64,000 nt of DNA from Ustilago trichophora (GCA_900323505.1 OOIN01000015.1:248001-312000); one strand, 5' to 3'. Shown: positions 44,268-53,481, counted from the stretch's first letter. The notes: generated by a model from the sequence alone, not told the origin. Translations and numbers: made by a program.

Positions 44268-44741
44268 GCTTGCACTTGTGGTAGTGTGGTAGTTTATGGG
44301 TTTGTAACGATGTTTTATTGCTGTCATTTGTCGTGATGGGTTTTGCGGTGGTGTGTTGAGATTGGGATGTGTGTGTGTGTGTGAGTGAGTGAAGGGAGAG
44401 TGAAGGGTGTGGTGTTGTAGAAAGAAGGGTGCAGAGTAGGATAAGCGAGGAAAATGGGCCGCTCGGAGCCTTTTTTTTTCATGGCGGTGTTGCGTTCGGG
44501 CCGCGGGTGAATTTCACGCTCTTGGTTGCGTTTGGGTGTTGTGTGTGGTCTTTTGACATCACACTTTTACACTTCTTGCTTCATCATCTCCATCATCCAT
44601 CATCTATCTACGACCACTCTCATCTCGATATATCTACGTCTCGCGACGAACGCCAAACAACAGCCCAGCTTTGCGGCTCACTTACTCCTTCTTCTTGATC
44701 AGACTCGGACGGCAATCACGATTCAGACCCACTTTGCAGCG
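44268..44741. promoter_or_regulatory. Rsc4-like 3' flank and copper transporter promoter
   Basis: Same-strand intergenic region of 474 bp. A GT tract lies at about 44367-44384 and a T run at 44471-44479. No TATA box or known copper-response motif was recognised. Confidence 0.45.
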
Positions 44742-45533
44742 ATGAATCACGGAGGGATGGATCACGGCGGTGGACATGGATCAATGCCTATGCCAATGCC
44801 AGATATGTGCAACATGAATATGGTCTGGAATTGGGACACCACCAACATTTGCATTCTAACTTCCTCTTGGCGTATTACGACTCCCTTCTCTCTCTACCTC
44901 TCCTTGGCGCTGATTTGCCTGGCTGGTGTATTGTACGAGTGGCTACGACTTTACATTCGTCTACTTGATGCCCGTTTAGCCCGGTCTGCATCCTCTTCTT
45001 CCTCTTCGCTGCTGTCCGCTCCCGGAGGAGGCCATCGAAGAAGAGCATCGCTCTTACTACCCACCTCCAACCCTGCTTCCGCTTCAAGCAGCTCAAGTAG
45101 CGGAGAAAGAAGAGCTTCAAAACGTCGTTCCCTCTCCTCATCCATCGCAGCAGGCAGCAACCACGAACCACTAGAGACGAGAAAGTGGGTGAAATCATTG
45201 GAAACTTCACGACGAGTCCAAATGTGGAGATCGACACTCTACGCATTCTCGATCGGAGTCAGCTTTCTACTAATGTTGGTGGGGATGACTTTCAACGCCT
45301 GGATCATTGGCGCTATCGTTGCTGGTAAGTTGTCCGCCTCACATACGGTTTACCTATAGAGAGGGGAAAAGAGAGAGGCGAAGATCGCGACACTGACTCG
45401 TTTGATGATGTCTTTCATTTTTGTTGATACAGGCGCTGGATTGGGACACTACTGGTTCAACCGAGATCTTTCTTCTACAAGCGCAGTTTTGGCCGCTTCT
45501 GCCGATGATAAGGGTCTCGCTTGTCACATGTAG
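44742..45533 (+). CDS. Ctr-family copper transporter, one intron
   Basis: Exons 44742-45324 and 45433-45533 join in phase to give 227 residues. The 108-nt intron has a GTAAGT donor and an ACAG acceptor. Ctr proteins are trimeric Cu(I) importers. The N terminus is rich in Met and His (M-D-H-G-G-G-H-G and M-P-M-P-M-P), as in copper-gathering ectodomains. Membrane segment 1 spans about 49-72. A Ser/Arg-rich cytosolic loop runs to about 165. Segment 2 carries the essential M-x3-M motif (Met178, Met182), and segment 3 the G-x3-G helix-packing motif (Gly195, Gly199). The intron lies within segment 3, so the unspliced frame lacks the end of the pore. The tail is short and contains one Cys-His pair near the end. 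Confidence 0.92.
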
Positions 45534-45680
45534 ACCTTCTTCCACTTGAAAATCTCTCTCTCTCTCTCTCTCTCAAAATGCACAGACTCGTCACAATCGC
45601 TTGTTGCAACCTCACAAGACGAACGCAGCTGAGCGAAACAGTGACGAATGAGGATGGAATTCCAGCATTGATGCTAAGCT
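45534..45680. other. Short convergent intergenic region
   Basis: 147 bp between the 3' ends of the copper transporter and the crotonase gene, with a CT tract at about 45556-45575. Confidence 0.6.
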
Positions 45681-46679
45681 CTACATCTTTGCCCTAGGCG
45701 CATAGAGCGCAGCGGTCGCATCTTCGTGCTTGGTCCTAGTGATCTTGATAGCATGAGCGTAGATGACCTCCTTGTTGACTCCCCAAGCGTTTGCTTTGGC
45801 CTTGATTTTGAGCTTCTGGGCGAGTTCCAAGGCCTTACCCATGGTATCTTTTGGGCTTTCACCCAAACCGTCGACGAATCCAGCGTCCATGGCTTCGTTT
45901 GCGCTGAATCTGTGGCCTTCGAGTACGATCTTGCGCATAGTGCGTTGGTCTGCGATCTTGCTTGCGAGAGCCTGTTGCAAGCCGTGGGGGAGAGGAGCGC
46001 CGAACTCGATCTCGTTCATGCACATGTAACCGCGCTTGGCGTTCATGATGCGATAGTCGTGGGCACAGGCGAGACCGAATCCGGCAGCAAAGGCGTGTCC
46101 GTTGACGGCGGCGATGGTGGGGATGGGGAAGGTGAGCAGTTTCTCGTAGAGCTCGTTCAAGTAGCGGTCGAAAAAGGTGGGGTCCGAAATGGCGTTTTCA
46201 AAGTCGAGGCCGTTGGAGTAGATTTTTGCAGATGGATCGGTACCGCCGGTGGAGATGAGGGCGGCTCCTTGGTCGGATTCTCCGGAAGAGAGCATGTCAT
46301 TCCATTTAGACTCGACGTGGGTAAGGGCGGGTACGAGGCCTTCACCGATGAATCGGTGGGTAAGACGGTTATCAGGTGTCTCTTTGCCGAGCATGGTAAG
46401 GACAAAGATGCGAGAGTCGCCGTTAAAGTCGATCTTGACCAGAGCATCGGACTCGGAGGGGAAAGATTGAGAGTAGGATTTCATAGCGGGCGATGGTGAA
46501 GAAGGATCGTATCGGGGTACTTTGGATATGTCGAATACGTCGCTGAACTTGGGTGTCGAGGTGTGTTGCAATCGGACCTGATGGAATGAGATCGGAGCAA
46601 AAGTCTTGGGGACGATGGTGGATGCGAGTGGAAGAGAAGGAAGCTTCAAGTGTCGCAAAGAGGAGAATGAACGAAACAT
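45681..46679 (-). CDS. Mitochondrial enoyl-CoA hydratase/isomerase family protein (delta3,delta2-enoyl-CoA isomerase-like)
   Basis: This is 332 residues, no intron. The first 45 residues are Arg/Ser/Leu-rich without acids, like a mitochondrial import signal. The crotonase fold begins near residue 75. The block T-I-A-A-V-N-G-H-A-F-A-A-G-F-G-L-A-C-A-H-D supplies oxyanion-hole residues, and M-N-E-I-E-F-G-A-P-L-P carries a Glu at the position used by fungal and plant delta3,delta2-enoyl-CoA isomerases in unsaturated fatty-acid beta-oxidation. The protein ends A-K-M, loosely like a peroxisomal PTS1. Isomerase is favoured over hydratase, but substrate is inferred. The ATG is preceded almost directly by a 12-bp palindrome. 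Confidence 0.8.
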   Translation of the reverse strand: MFRSFSSLRHLKLPSLPLASTIVPKTFAPISFHQVRLQHTSTPKFSDVFDISKVPRYDPSSPSPAMKSYSQSFPSESDALVKIDFNGDSRIFVLTMLGKETPDNRLTHRFIGEGLVPALTHVESKWNDMLSSGESDQGAALISTGGTDPSAKIYSNGLDFENAISDPTFFDRYLNELYEKLLTFPIPTIAAVNGHAFAAGFGLACAHDYRIMNAKRGYMCMNEIEFGAPLPHGLQQALASKIADQRTMRKIVLEGHRFSANEAMDAGFVDGLGESPKDTMGKALELAQKLKIKAKANAWGVNKEVIYAHAIKITRTKHEDATAALYAPRAKM

Positions 46680-47451
46680 CTACAGTACTGTAAAAGGAAG
46701 CTGCTAAAAAAAGGCAAAGGTGTGCGGGGTAAGAAGGAAGAGAGGAAAGGGAGCGAGCGAGAATGGGCAGGGGCGTGAATGCGCGAATATGTTGTCGCCC
46801 TTACCTCTTGCTTTGGTTTCAGATATCTGTCGAGTGCCAAAAAGAGTGTGGGCTAAGTTAGTTACCGGCTACCGAATCCGTAGCTGGAGCCGGAATGTGT
46901 TGAAAACAGCGGCAGCAACCACCAGCCGACCTGAGCCTCTCGCTTAGATTGATTATTTTTCCAGGGTCCGAACGAGGCGGCACCACACGCTGGAATGGAG
47001 CTTCAGCAGCGCATTCAGTACTGCACACCTTTAGTACCACATCGACGCTTTAGTCTTCGATTCTGTTGCTACATCTCGACATCTACTCAAGTGCAACCAG
47101 GAACAGACATAACCTGCCGCTGTCACTGTGCAGTGTTTCCTGGGAGAGAGTGTGCAAACCTACAATGGCTTTTGGGTGGGTGTGCCTCTCTCGGCCGGGT
47201 GAGAAGCACGGCATTCAGACCGGCTTTGCATCTGGTTTGGACCCTGAGGGCGGCGTGCTTCTTTGACAGGCTCGAGCACAGCAAACCTTGAAATGCCATT
47301 CTGATTTTGATCCTCCCTCCTTTCCTACCATAGCTGTCGGCTCCAACGATCAACAACGCTGCGCAGTCAACAGACCGTGGCACTTCCACGTCTACCTCGA
47401 CCGAGTCCCACAGTCTCACCACAACCCCCCAAAAAAGCAATCCTCGTCGAG
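46680..47451. promoter_or_regulatory. Divergent promoter region of the crotonase and the FAD oxidoreductase genes
   Basis: Both genes point outward from this 772-bp region. The palindrome TACAGTACTGTA (46681-46692) lies one base before the crotonase start codon. The right end is open in frame with the oxidoreductase gene for 25 codons from a GTG but has no ATG. Confidence 0.5.
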
Positions 47452-49101
47452 ATGACAGCAGCAGAAGCGCAAGAATACGTCGATATCTCGACAATCGGTA
47501 TCGACAATGTTTCAGAAGCACCTGCGCCTCTTCCGTCTGCATCAGACAAAGCTACAGTGAGCTACTGGATGGCTACCACTTCCTCTAAACAGCTGCCCAT
47601 CTCCCTCGACGAGATACCGGCTCAATCGGATGTGGTCATCATCGGTTCGGGCATCACTGGCGTCTCGTGCGCCTATCATCTGGTCAACTCTCTCCCCAAC
47701 GCCTCATCAACGGAGAAACAGAAGTTGAGGTCGATAACGATCGTCGAGGCGCGCAGCTTCTGCTCTGGGGCGACGGGTCGAAACGGCGGCCATCTCACCG
47801 CTGCATCTGCGCTAGCATACACCGATCTTGCCGCCAATCCGAATCACCTTCTCGGCGCCCGCCTGTCCACCCTAAGCAACGAAGAAATCAAAGTACAGAC
47901 CGGTAAAGTCGTACAAGACATCCTGAACTTCGAGACGAATACAGCAAACCACATACGCTCCATCCTCAAGACCGAGAATGCTGAGGAGCAAGTCGGCTTC
48001 ACAGACGACCGCAACTGGCACCTCTGCTTTGAACACGCAGAGGTGGATGCCTTTCAAGACTCACTTCGCCAAGCTGGTCAACATCAAGGGATGCGAAGAT
48101 TTGTAGAGCAGGTTCGACGCGTACCCATGGAAGAAGTTGACGAGCGAATGAATCAACCTTTGGGTATTGTGGCGGTATACGAGATTCCAGGGGCCACACT
48201 GCACCCACGGAAGTTGGTGTCCCTCATCTACAGTTGTGCACAAAGATCTGCTGCGGCAAACCAGATCTCGTTGAACCTCGTCACCGACACACCTGTCCAT
48301 CAAGTCTCTGTCTCGAGAAACGAAAGCATCCTAACAACATCTAGAGGCGACATCAAGGCATCTTATGTGGTACATGCAACGAATGGCTATGCGTCACACC
48401 TCCTCCCTCATCTCTCCTCGCCATCTACCGGCATCATCCCCACGCGTGCTCAAGTCGTCGCCGTTGCCCCGTCCTCCGGGAAGCATTTGTGGGGCATGGG
48501 CCTCTCAGCAGGAGGTGGGTATGAGTATGGCCACCAGCGACCCTCTACCGAATCCACTCCACCACTATACATCCTTGGTGGGGGTCGAGAATATGCCACC
48601 GGCCGAGAATGGGGCGTAGCCGACGACACGTCTCTCAACTCGCAAGTGTCTGCCTTCCTTCACCCGTACCTCGCAAAGACGTTCCCCGATTCGTACGGCG
48701 AAAAAGTCACGAGGGAATGGACGGGTATCATGGGCTATACAAAGAGCAAAGACCCCCTCGTCGGACCTGTAACCGGCAGTAGAGGCGGCAAAGAGTACAT
48801 TGCAGCCGGGTATAGCGGACACGGCATGACGAGGGCCTTTGGCTGTGCACAGGTGATAGCGGACATGATGGTGGCCGATGTAAACGGTGAAAAGTGGAAC
48901 AATAAGAGTCGAGGCTTGCCAGAGTGCTACCTTACAGAGCCGGCCAAGGCAATGCTGTTGGAAGCAGCAGAAGTTGGTAAAAAGATTGCTGCTGTCGGTC
49001 CTGCTGATGGGATGGTAGAGAAGAATATAGATGCTGAAGCACGGAGGCAAGACGAGAAACTCTCACAGGATAGTTCGGCGAGCTGCTGCATTGTCACATA
49101 A
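47452..49101 (+). CDS. DAO-type FAD-dependent oxidoreductase with CaaX-like C terminus
   Basis: This is 549 residues, no intron; the start is the first in-frame ATG. Near residue 62 a Rossmann motif reads V-V-I-I-G-S-G-I-T-G, followed at about 107 by G-A-T-G-R-N-G-G-H-L, typical of glycine/D-amino-acid oxidase-like (DAO) enzymes such as gamma-glutamylputrescine oxidoreductase relatives. A second conserved block near the C-terminal third (W-T-G-I-M-G-Y-T-K, Y-S-G-H-G-M-T-R) completes the FAD site. The substrate, an amine or amino acid, cannot be told. The protein ends S-C-C-I-V-T, where C-I-V-T resembles a CaaX prenylation box, unusual for this class. It flanks the secreted-protein cluster. 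Confidence 0.8.
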   Translation: MTAAEAQEYVDISTIGIDNVSEAPAPLPSASDKATVSYWMATTSSKQLPISLDEIPAQSDVVIIGSGITGVSCAYHLVNSLPNASSTEKQKLRSITIVEARSFCSGATGRNGGHLTAASALAYTDLAANPNHLLGARLSTLSNEEIKVQTGKVVQDILNFETNTANHIRSILKTENAEEQVGFTDDRNWHLCFEHAEVDAFQDSLRQAGQHQGMRRFVEQVRRVPMEEVDERMNQPLGIVAVYEIPGATLHPRKLVSLIYSCAQRSAAANQISLNLVTDTPVHQVSVSRNESILTTSRGDIKASYVVHATNGYASHLLPHLSSPSTGIIPTRAQVVAVAPSSGKHLWGMGLSAGGGYEYGHQRPSTESTPPLYILGGGREYATGREWGVADDTSLNSQVSAFLHPYLAKTFPDSYGEKVTREWTGIMGYTKSKDPLVGPVTGSRGGKEYIAAGYSGHGMTRAFGCAQVIADMMVADVNGEKWNNKSRGLPECYLTEPAKAMLLEAAEVGKKIAAVGPADGMVEKNIDAEARRQDEKLSQDSSASCCIVT

Positions 49102-49312
49102 CACTCGATGACATTGCGATGAAATAAAGCCCTGCTTGGAGGACATGCGCACGAAGTGACGACAGAGAAAAGAGAGGAAAAGTGTGGCTGAAGAGCCTCG
49201 CCAGTGCACGAAACGGTGTTTGTAGACGAGCGCAGGGGCGAAGAAGTGCAGAAATGAGAGATGGTAGAGCAATGGACTTGATAATCAGTTCCGCCTCCGC
49301 TGTCACGCTGCT

Positions 49313-49667
49313 TTAGTCTGAGTCCTTTGCGATCCGAATCGTGTGCCACTTGGAACAAGACTCGTGCGAAAGCGCCTGGGTGCTGGTATCTACCATGATG
49401 TCTCCGTTGGCTTCCGTAACGATGAACCTCCAACCGGGTTTCGACGACACCGCAACCCGAAAACAGTTAGGCTTAACACTCGGTGCATAGGTCAGCTGGA
49501 TATTGAGCTCGTTCCACAATATGGTAACTGCCTTTGAAGCGTCACGAGGGGTAAAGTCTGGGCGACCGTTGTCAAGAAAAACAATCCTATCAGCGTCTAT
49601 TAAACTACACTACTACCCTTTGACTCAGGACAAAGGTGATAGGGTACTCACATGTGAGATCGCCATC
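49313..49667 (-). pseudogene. 5'-truncated member (D) of the clustered secreted-protein family
   Basis: Exon 2 (complement 49313-49557) is intact: it starts F-T-P-R-D-A-S-K, as in the intact member at 50628, keeps the P-x-C and C-S-K-W motifs and ends in TAA. The 94-nt intron (49558-49651) has GTGAGT and CCCAG ends. Of exon 1 only the last few codons (K-D-G-D-L-T) remain, to about 49667. Upstream there is no signal peptide; an ATG at 49709-49711 reads into the remnant in the wrong frame. A copy of the dispersed repeat begins about 170 bp further upstream (49836). The gene is therefore judged broken, although an unseen upstream exon cannot be ruled out. Confidence 0.75.
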
Positions 49668-49835
49668 CTTGCCCAGAAAAAAAGGAGAAGATGAGCGCGG
49701 GTTGGAAACATGTGATTATGGTAGCCAAGATCCACAGCGGACCTACAGACGAGGTCTTACTTTGGCGAGAAACAAGAAGGACACGAAGTAAGGATTTTTA
49801 TGCAGAAGCTTGCACTACTCCCAGCCGGCATAGAA

Positions 49836-50126
49836 GTCTCGACTTAGCATCACACGACATGATTGCATAGTTATGATGAGATTGCGGCTAGACCTGTGAG
49901 GCCTTGGCTCCCAACCCGCGGTAGAGGGGCTGGTCGAGCGCAGAGGGCAAGCGACAAAGACAAAGGGACGGGAAAAAAGGGTGTGAAGTGCTAAAATCGC
50001 TAGGCACAGCCTAGCAACGAGTGCGGAAGATGATGGAGGACAGGTGACATGAACCAAACATAATGAAGGTGGGTGAGGTGACGTGGCCAGCTCTGCTTGC
50101 CCAGACGCTCTCCCGCACGAGTTGCA
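49836..50126 (-). repeat. Dispersed 300-bp repeat, copy R1 (inverted orientation)
   Basis: On the minus strand it starts TGCAACTCGTGCG and ends near GATGCTAAGTCGAGAC. It shares most of its length with R5, R6 and R7. It contains the conserved hairpin GCTAGGC-ACA-GCCTAGC (49999-50015, plus strand). It lies between broken member D and the promoter of intact member A. Confidence 0.85.
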
Positions 50127-50449
50127 TTTGCATCTGTGCTCCCCAGCTTCACTCTGTTCCGTTTTCAAATGCATTCTGCGCGAAGGCCAAGTTGTCAAGC
50201 AGAGGATTAACCCGCCAGATTAATCTGCTCTCGCCTGCCTTGTGTCTTTCGCTCTTTCGTACCATCGCGTCTTCACCCATCGCTCAAGTTTGCATGGAGA
50301 TTCTCGTACGCTCTCGCCCTGCACCTTCACCACATGCTTTCGTTGCTTTATCCTTCAAGCTTGGTCAACTCTTTCTACGGCAGGCTGAGAATTTAGTTCG
50401 ATCGAACCTCCTTGAAACTCCATGTTTTTGTCCTCACACACGGAGATGT

Positions 50450-50489
50450 GAGACTTCATCTGTGGCACCGCTGTGATTCTCGGCTACCG
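50450..50489 (+). promoter_or_regulatory. Promoter block shared by both intact family members
   Basis: A block of about 40 bp (GAGACTT, ATCTGTGG, ACCGCTGTGATT, TCGGCTACCG in order) reappears at 52401-52440 upstream of member B with only a few differences. The spacing to the ATG is similar (about 140-160 bp). It may simply be duplicated ancestry, but it is better conserved than the surrounding DNA. Confidence 0.5.
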
Positions 50490-50557
50490 TACCCACGAGT
50501 TCCCACCCTCACTCTTTGGCACCACCCAAAGTGCGTTTGAAACAACGAGGAAAAAGC

Positions 50558-50563
50558 TATAAG
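50558..50563 (+). promoter_or_regulatory. TATA box of family member A
   Basis: TATAAG, 70 bp upstream of the ATG at 50628. Member B has TATAAAG at the matching distance. Confidence 0.6.
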
Positions 50564-50627
50564 AACCAAGCGTACCTCTCTCACAGTCTCCTCGGTTTCC
50601 CATCACCTCCTTCCACAGCTCGAAAAC

Positions 50628-51276
50628 ATGCGCTTGTCGAAACTCAATCTTTTGTTCGGTTTGGTCACGCTATGCCTACCACTCGTGCTCGCCGACTGTC
50701 CAAAACGCACAATGCTGGTACCTCGAAACAAGGAGTTCCTCGATCTCTGTGGGTCAGAGCCCAACGATACTGGAAGCCCAAAGAACGACAAGCATCCATG
50801 CTTCAGGCTTGAGGCAAACAATCTACACAACGTCGAATTGCAAGACTTCCGGCCAGATCATAAAGAACTTGACGAGTCTGCCATGATTGTCAAGGATGGC
50901 GATCTCACTCGTGAGTACTCTACGCCGCTCAGTCTTGATTCAACGAACAGCAGTGTCATAGACATCTGACAGGATTGCTTTCCTTGACAAATGATGTCAC
51001 CCAGACTTTACCCCTCGTGACAGTTCAAAAGCATTTCTCATTATCTGGAACGGTTCAGGTAGCCGATTCGTATATTCGCCAAGCGACAGACCTGGCTGTG
51101 GCGAGTTTTCGCTGTACACAGGCTCGGAACCCAGGTGGAGGTTCGTTGTGAAGGGAGAACATGGAGACATGATGGACACGGATGCTTACATGCCGTCGCC
51201 TTCGGTGTTGATCTGTTCGAAGTGGTTCACAATTCGGCTCGCACAGGACGCAGCCTATGTACCTGATGACGAGTGA
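50628..51276 (+). CDS. Small secreted cysteine-containing protein (member A, intact), effector candidate
   Basis: Exons 50628-50910 and 51005-51276 give 184 residues. The 94-nt intron (GTGAGT donor, CCCAG acceptor) is in phase 1 directly after the K-D-G-D-L-T motif. Residues 1-23 form a clear signal peptide (M-R-L-S-K-L-N-L-L-F-G-L-V-T-L-C-L-P-L-V-L-A). The mature part has five cysteines at positions shared with members B and C: C-P-x-R-T, F-L-D-L-C-G, H-P-C-F, P-G-C and I-C-S-K-W. No known domain was recognised. Secretion, small size, tandem duplication and fast divergence suggest a host-directed effector, as in smut gene clusters, but function is inference. Identical intron position across the family supports the model. 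Confidence 0.85.
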
Positions 51277-51284
51277 TGAAGCTC

Positions 51285-52003
51285 TGCAACTCGTGCGACA
51301 GGGCGAGAGCGTCTGGGCAAGCAGAGCTCGCCACATCGCCCACTTCATATGTCTCTATGTTACTCGTCCGATGTCATTCCCCCTTAGTACCACCACCTCT
51401 TTACCTTTTGCTAGGCGAGGCCTAGCAAGCTCAGTTATTCTTCTCCCACCCTGTACAGGTAGAAGCATTGATACTGTTAGACTATCAAACATGAATCCCC
51501 AAGATACGTCCATTAGTGTAGTTTAGGTATTTACTCCATGAACCAAAGGCAATTCGGCGTGGCCCTGCTGTCTCCACAAGCATCTCAGTGAAATTGAATT
51601 AGCCGTGCAGATGCGGTTTACCTTCAGTTAGACGGGAAGACCCCACCTTACGGTATTGCATCAGTTTGTTAGGTTCAAGTAGCACGTCTGTAGCCCATCC
51701 AACGAAATCCTGTATTTGCTGTACTAGGAAGTACAGGTATTGTTCTAAGTGCTGCTTACTCTATTTGGCGAATCCCTGATTACCCAGATGCATTCGCTGT
51801 CACAAAATCGAGGGCTGCGACTGTTTACCAAAAACACAGCAACTTGCTAAGACGAGCACCATCTTGGAATCCTAGTTGCCAAGGTTGTGGTGCATCATTA
51901 AAAATTGCTGTACTACTCCCTCCCTTGTCCTTGTCGCTCGCCCTTTGCGCTCGACCAGCCCCTTACGGCGGGCTGGGAGCCTCATCGAGCTTCAGGCCGC
52001 GAT
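51285..52003 (+). repeat. Dispersed 300-bp repeat, copy R2, split by an insertion
   Basis: The left part (51285-51456) runs from TGCAACTCGTGCGACAGGG through the conserved hairpin (51410-51426) to CCACCCTGTAC. The right part (51914 to about 52003) resumes with ACTCCCTCCC and continues through GCGCTCGACCAGCCCC to CTTCAGGC. Between them 457 bp are inserted, with CTGTAC on both sides (51451-51456 and 51908-51913). The insert carries mitochondrial rRNA-like sequence. The right end runs directly into gene fragment F. Confidence 0.8.
51535..51850 (+). pseudogene. NUMT: permuted fragments of mitochondrial large-subunit rRNA
   Basis: Segment 1 (about 51535-51645) has, in order, CTGTCTCCAC (51568), CTCAGTGAAATTGAA (51584), an AGATGCGGTTTACC stretch (51609) and AGACGGGAAGACCCC (51630). 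These follow the order and spacing of domain V in bacterial-type 23S rRNA (around E. coli 2010-2070, from memory). Segment 2 (about 51799-51850) reads GGGCTGCGACTGTTTACC and then AAAACACAGC, matching the region near E. coli 1770, which lies upstream in a real rRNA. The order is thus permuted. The match is to the bacterial/mitochondrial type, not the cytoplasmic 28S type. It is a nuclear insertion and not a working rRNA gene. What lies between the segments is less certain. Confidence 0.8.
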
Positions 52004-52120
52004 TGGAGGATGTATATAATGACAGAGAATGGAGACGAGATCGAGTACGATACAGCAGACCTGTGGATTGATGCCCCGATCTGTTGGAAGTGGACCAGGC
52101 TTTGGGTCGAGAAGAAATAG
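52004..52120 (+). pseudogene. Fragment F: end of exon 2 of another secreted-protein family member
   Basis: Thirty-eight codons and a TAG match the C-terminal end of members B and C: W-R-M-Y, then E-N-G-D, then I-C-W-K-W and a final T-R-L-W-V-E-K-K (C ends L-L-W-V-V-K-K). It begins exactly where repeat copy R2 ends, with no exon 1 and no signal peptide. A frame continues upstream into the repeat, but that part is repeat translation. Confidence 0.8.
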
Positions 52121-52400
52121 ACTGCAAGCCAGTCTACAAGGGATGGAAAGCTTCATAAGTATTGAAGTTCAGCGTTGAAAGGCGACGCAGATGTTCAGGA
52201 GCTGGCGAGAATGCCACCTCTCGCATTACACTCTGTCCGCTTTGCTTCTTCGCTGTCAACTCTGATACATTCCCGGCTTGCACTTCCTCCCCACGCTTTC
52301 CTCGCTTCACCTTTGTGCTTGGCCCGCCCCTTCCACGGTGGGCTGAGACCTTCAACCAATGCATCCTGCTAATCTCGTACGTGTTGTGTCTCGTTGAAGC

Positions 52401-52440
52401 GAGACTTAATCTGTGGGACCGCTGTGATTATCGGCTACCG
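52401..52440 (+). promoter_or_regulatory. Promoter block shared with member A
   Basis: This is the second copy of the block at 50450-50489: GAGACTT, ATCTGTGG, ACCGCTGTGATT, TCGGCTACCG in the same order. It ends about 85 bp before the TATA box of member B. Confidence 0.5.
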
Positions 52441-52524
52441 CACAAAGTACGACCTTCGCTTTCCCACCTTCACTTTCCTCCCTTCTTGGCACGAACAGAA
52501 GTGGGTCTGAATTGGTGAGAAAGG

Positions 52525-52531
52525 TATAAAG
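52525..52531 (+). promoter_or_regulatory. TATA box of family member B
   Basis: TATAAAG, 75 bp upstream of the ATG at 52600, matching the arrangement in member A. Confidence 0.6.
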
Positions 52532-52599
52532 AGTCCGAGGATGACCATTCCTTGCTACTCGTCATGGATTCACATCAGCCTCTTCTTTCATTCGCAAAC

Positions 52600-53295
52600 A
52601 TGCATTGGGCTACTCTTAAGATCATCTTGGCCACTCTGTACATCCCTCTCATCCTCCCAATGGTCCTGACAAACGGCCAGGAGGAATGTTCGATCCGGAC
52701 AGTGCCGTATCCGCGAAACAGGGACTTTCTCGATCTCTGTGGAAGAGAGCCAAACGCACCTGTAGCTGCAAAGAATGCCAAGCATCCGTGCTTCAAGCTA
52801 GAGACGAGCGACCTACACGACACTCGACTGACACCTTATCCTGGGGAATACGACGACTTTCCGGACACGAATGTTATCATCAAGGATGGCGATTTGACTC
52901 GTGAGTACCATCTTGTTCTATGCCTTGTGTCCTAAGTACGATCGTGTGATAGACACTGACGACATTCTTTGCCTTGTAACGCGTCCGTCTCAAAAGACTT
53001 CACTTTCCTTGATGCTACAAAAATCACCCGAATCTTCTGGAACGAGGCAGGTATCCAGCTGAGCTACTTCCCACACCCACGATCAGAGAACAAGCCTGGC
53101 TGTTATGAGGTGGAGCTTTCCGTGTGGCAGATTTTGGGCTGGAGAATGTATGTACAGGAAGAGAAGGGAGACAGGATTGTCGCCGACTCGGAGGTGTCTA
53201 GCGAAGGAACAGGAATCGTCTGTACAAAGTGGGCCAGGGTCACGCTCGAAAAGATTCCGAACTACAACCCCGACTTCAGTGACCAGCGTAATTGA
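52600..53295 (+). CDS. Small secreted cysteine-containing protein (member B, intact), effector candidate
   Basis: Exons 52600-52900 and 52997-53295 give 199 residues. The 96-nt intron (GTGAGT donor, AAAAG acceptor) is again in phase 1 after K-D-G-D-L-T. The ATG at 52600 was chosen because it lines up with the start of member A and begins the signal peptide (M-H-W-A-T-L-K-I-I-L, hydrophobic to about residue 25); an in-frame ATG at 52564 would add 12 residues. The five family cysteines are present (E-E-C, L-D-L-C-G, H-P-C-F-K, P-G-C, V-C-T-K-W). No known domain. Members A and B share pattern far more than identity, so they have diverged a good deal. Role as an effector is inferred from context. 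Confidence 0.85.
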
Positions 53296-53481
53296 TCTGG
53301 TGGCAGGCAAGCCTCACCCTGATCGAATCTCGACGTTGAAATACAATCTTCACGAGATGTTGAGGATGCCGCCTCTCACTCGATTCGCTTCGCTTAACAT
53401 CTTCGCCCTCACTCTATGTGGGAGAACGAGGCAGCTTGCGAATCACCCACCTCATTTCCTCCTGCCTCGCTTAGTCAGTTC
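53296..53481. other. 3' flank of member B
   Basis: No gene. The part near 53400-53470 loosely resembles sequence before the other repeat copies. Confidence 0.4.

Noticed and set aside
49652..49711. ATG at 49709-49711 as a new start for member D
   Set aside because: It reads into the exon-1 remnant in the wrong frame, so it would not give the K-D-G-D-L-T sequence.
52290..52345. A further degraded copy of the dispersed repeat
   Set aside because: Only short matches (for example to the GGCCCGCCCC...GGGCTGAGACC part) could be seen; similarity is too weak to call without alignment.
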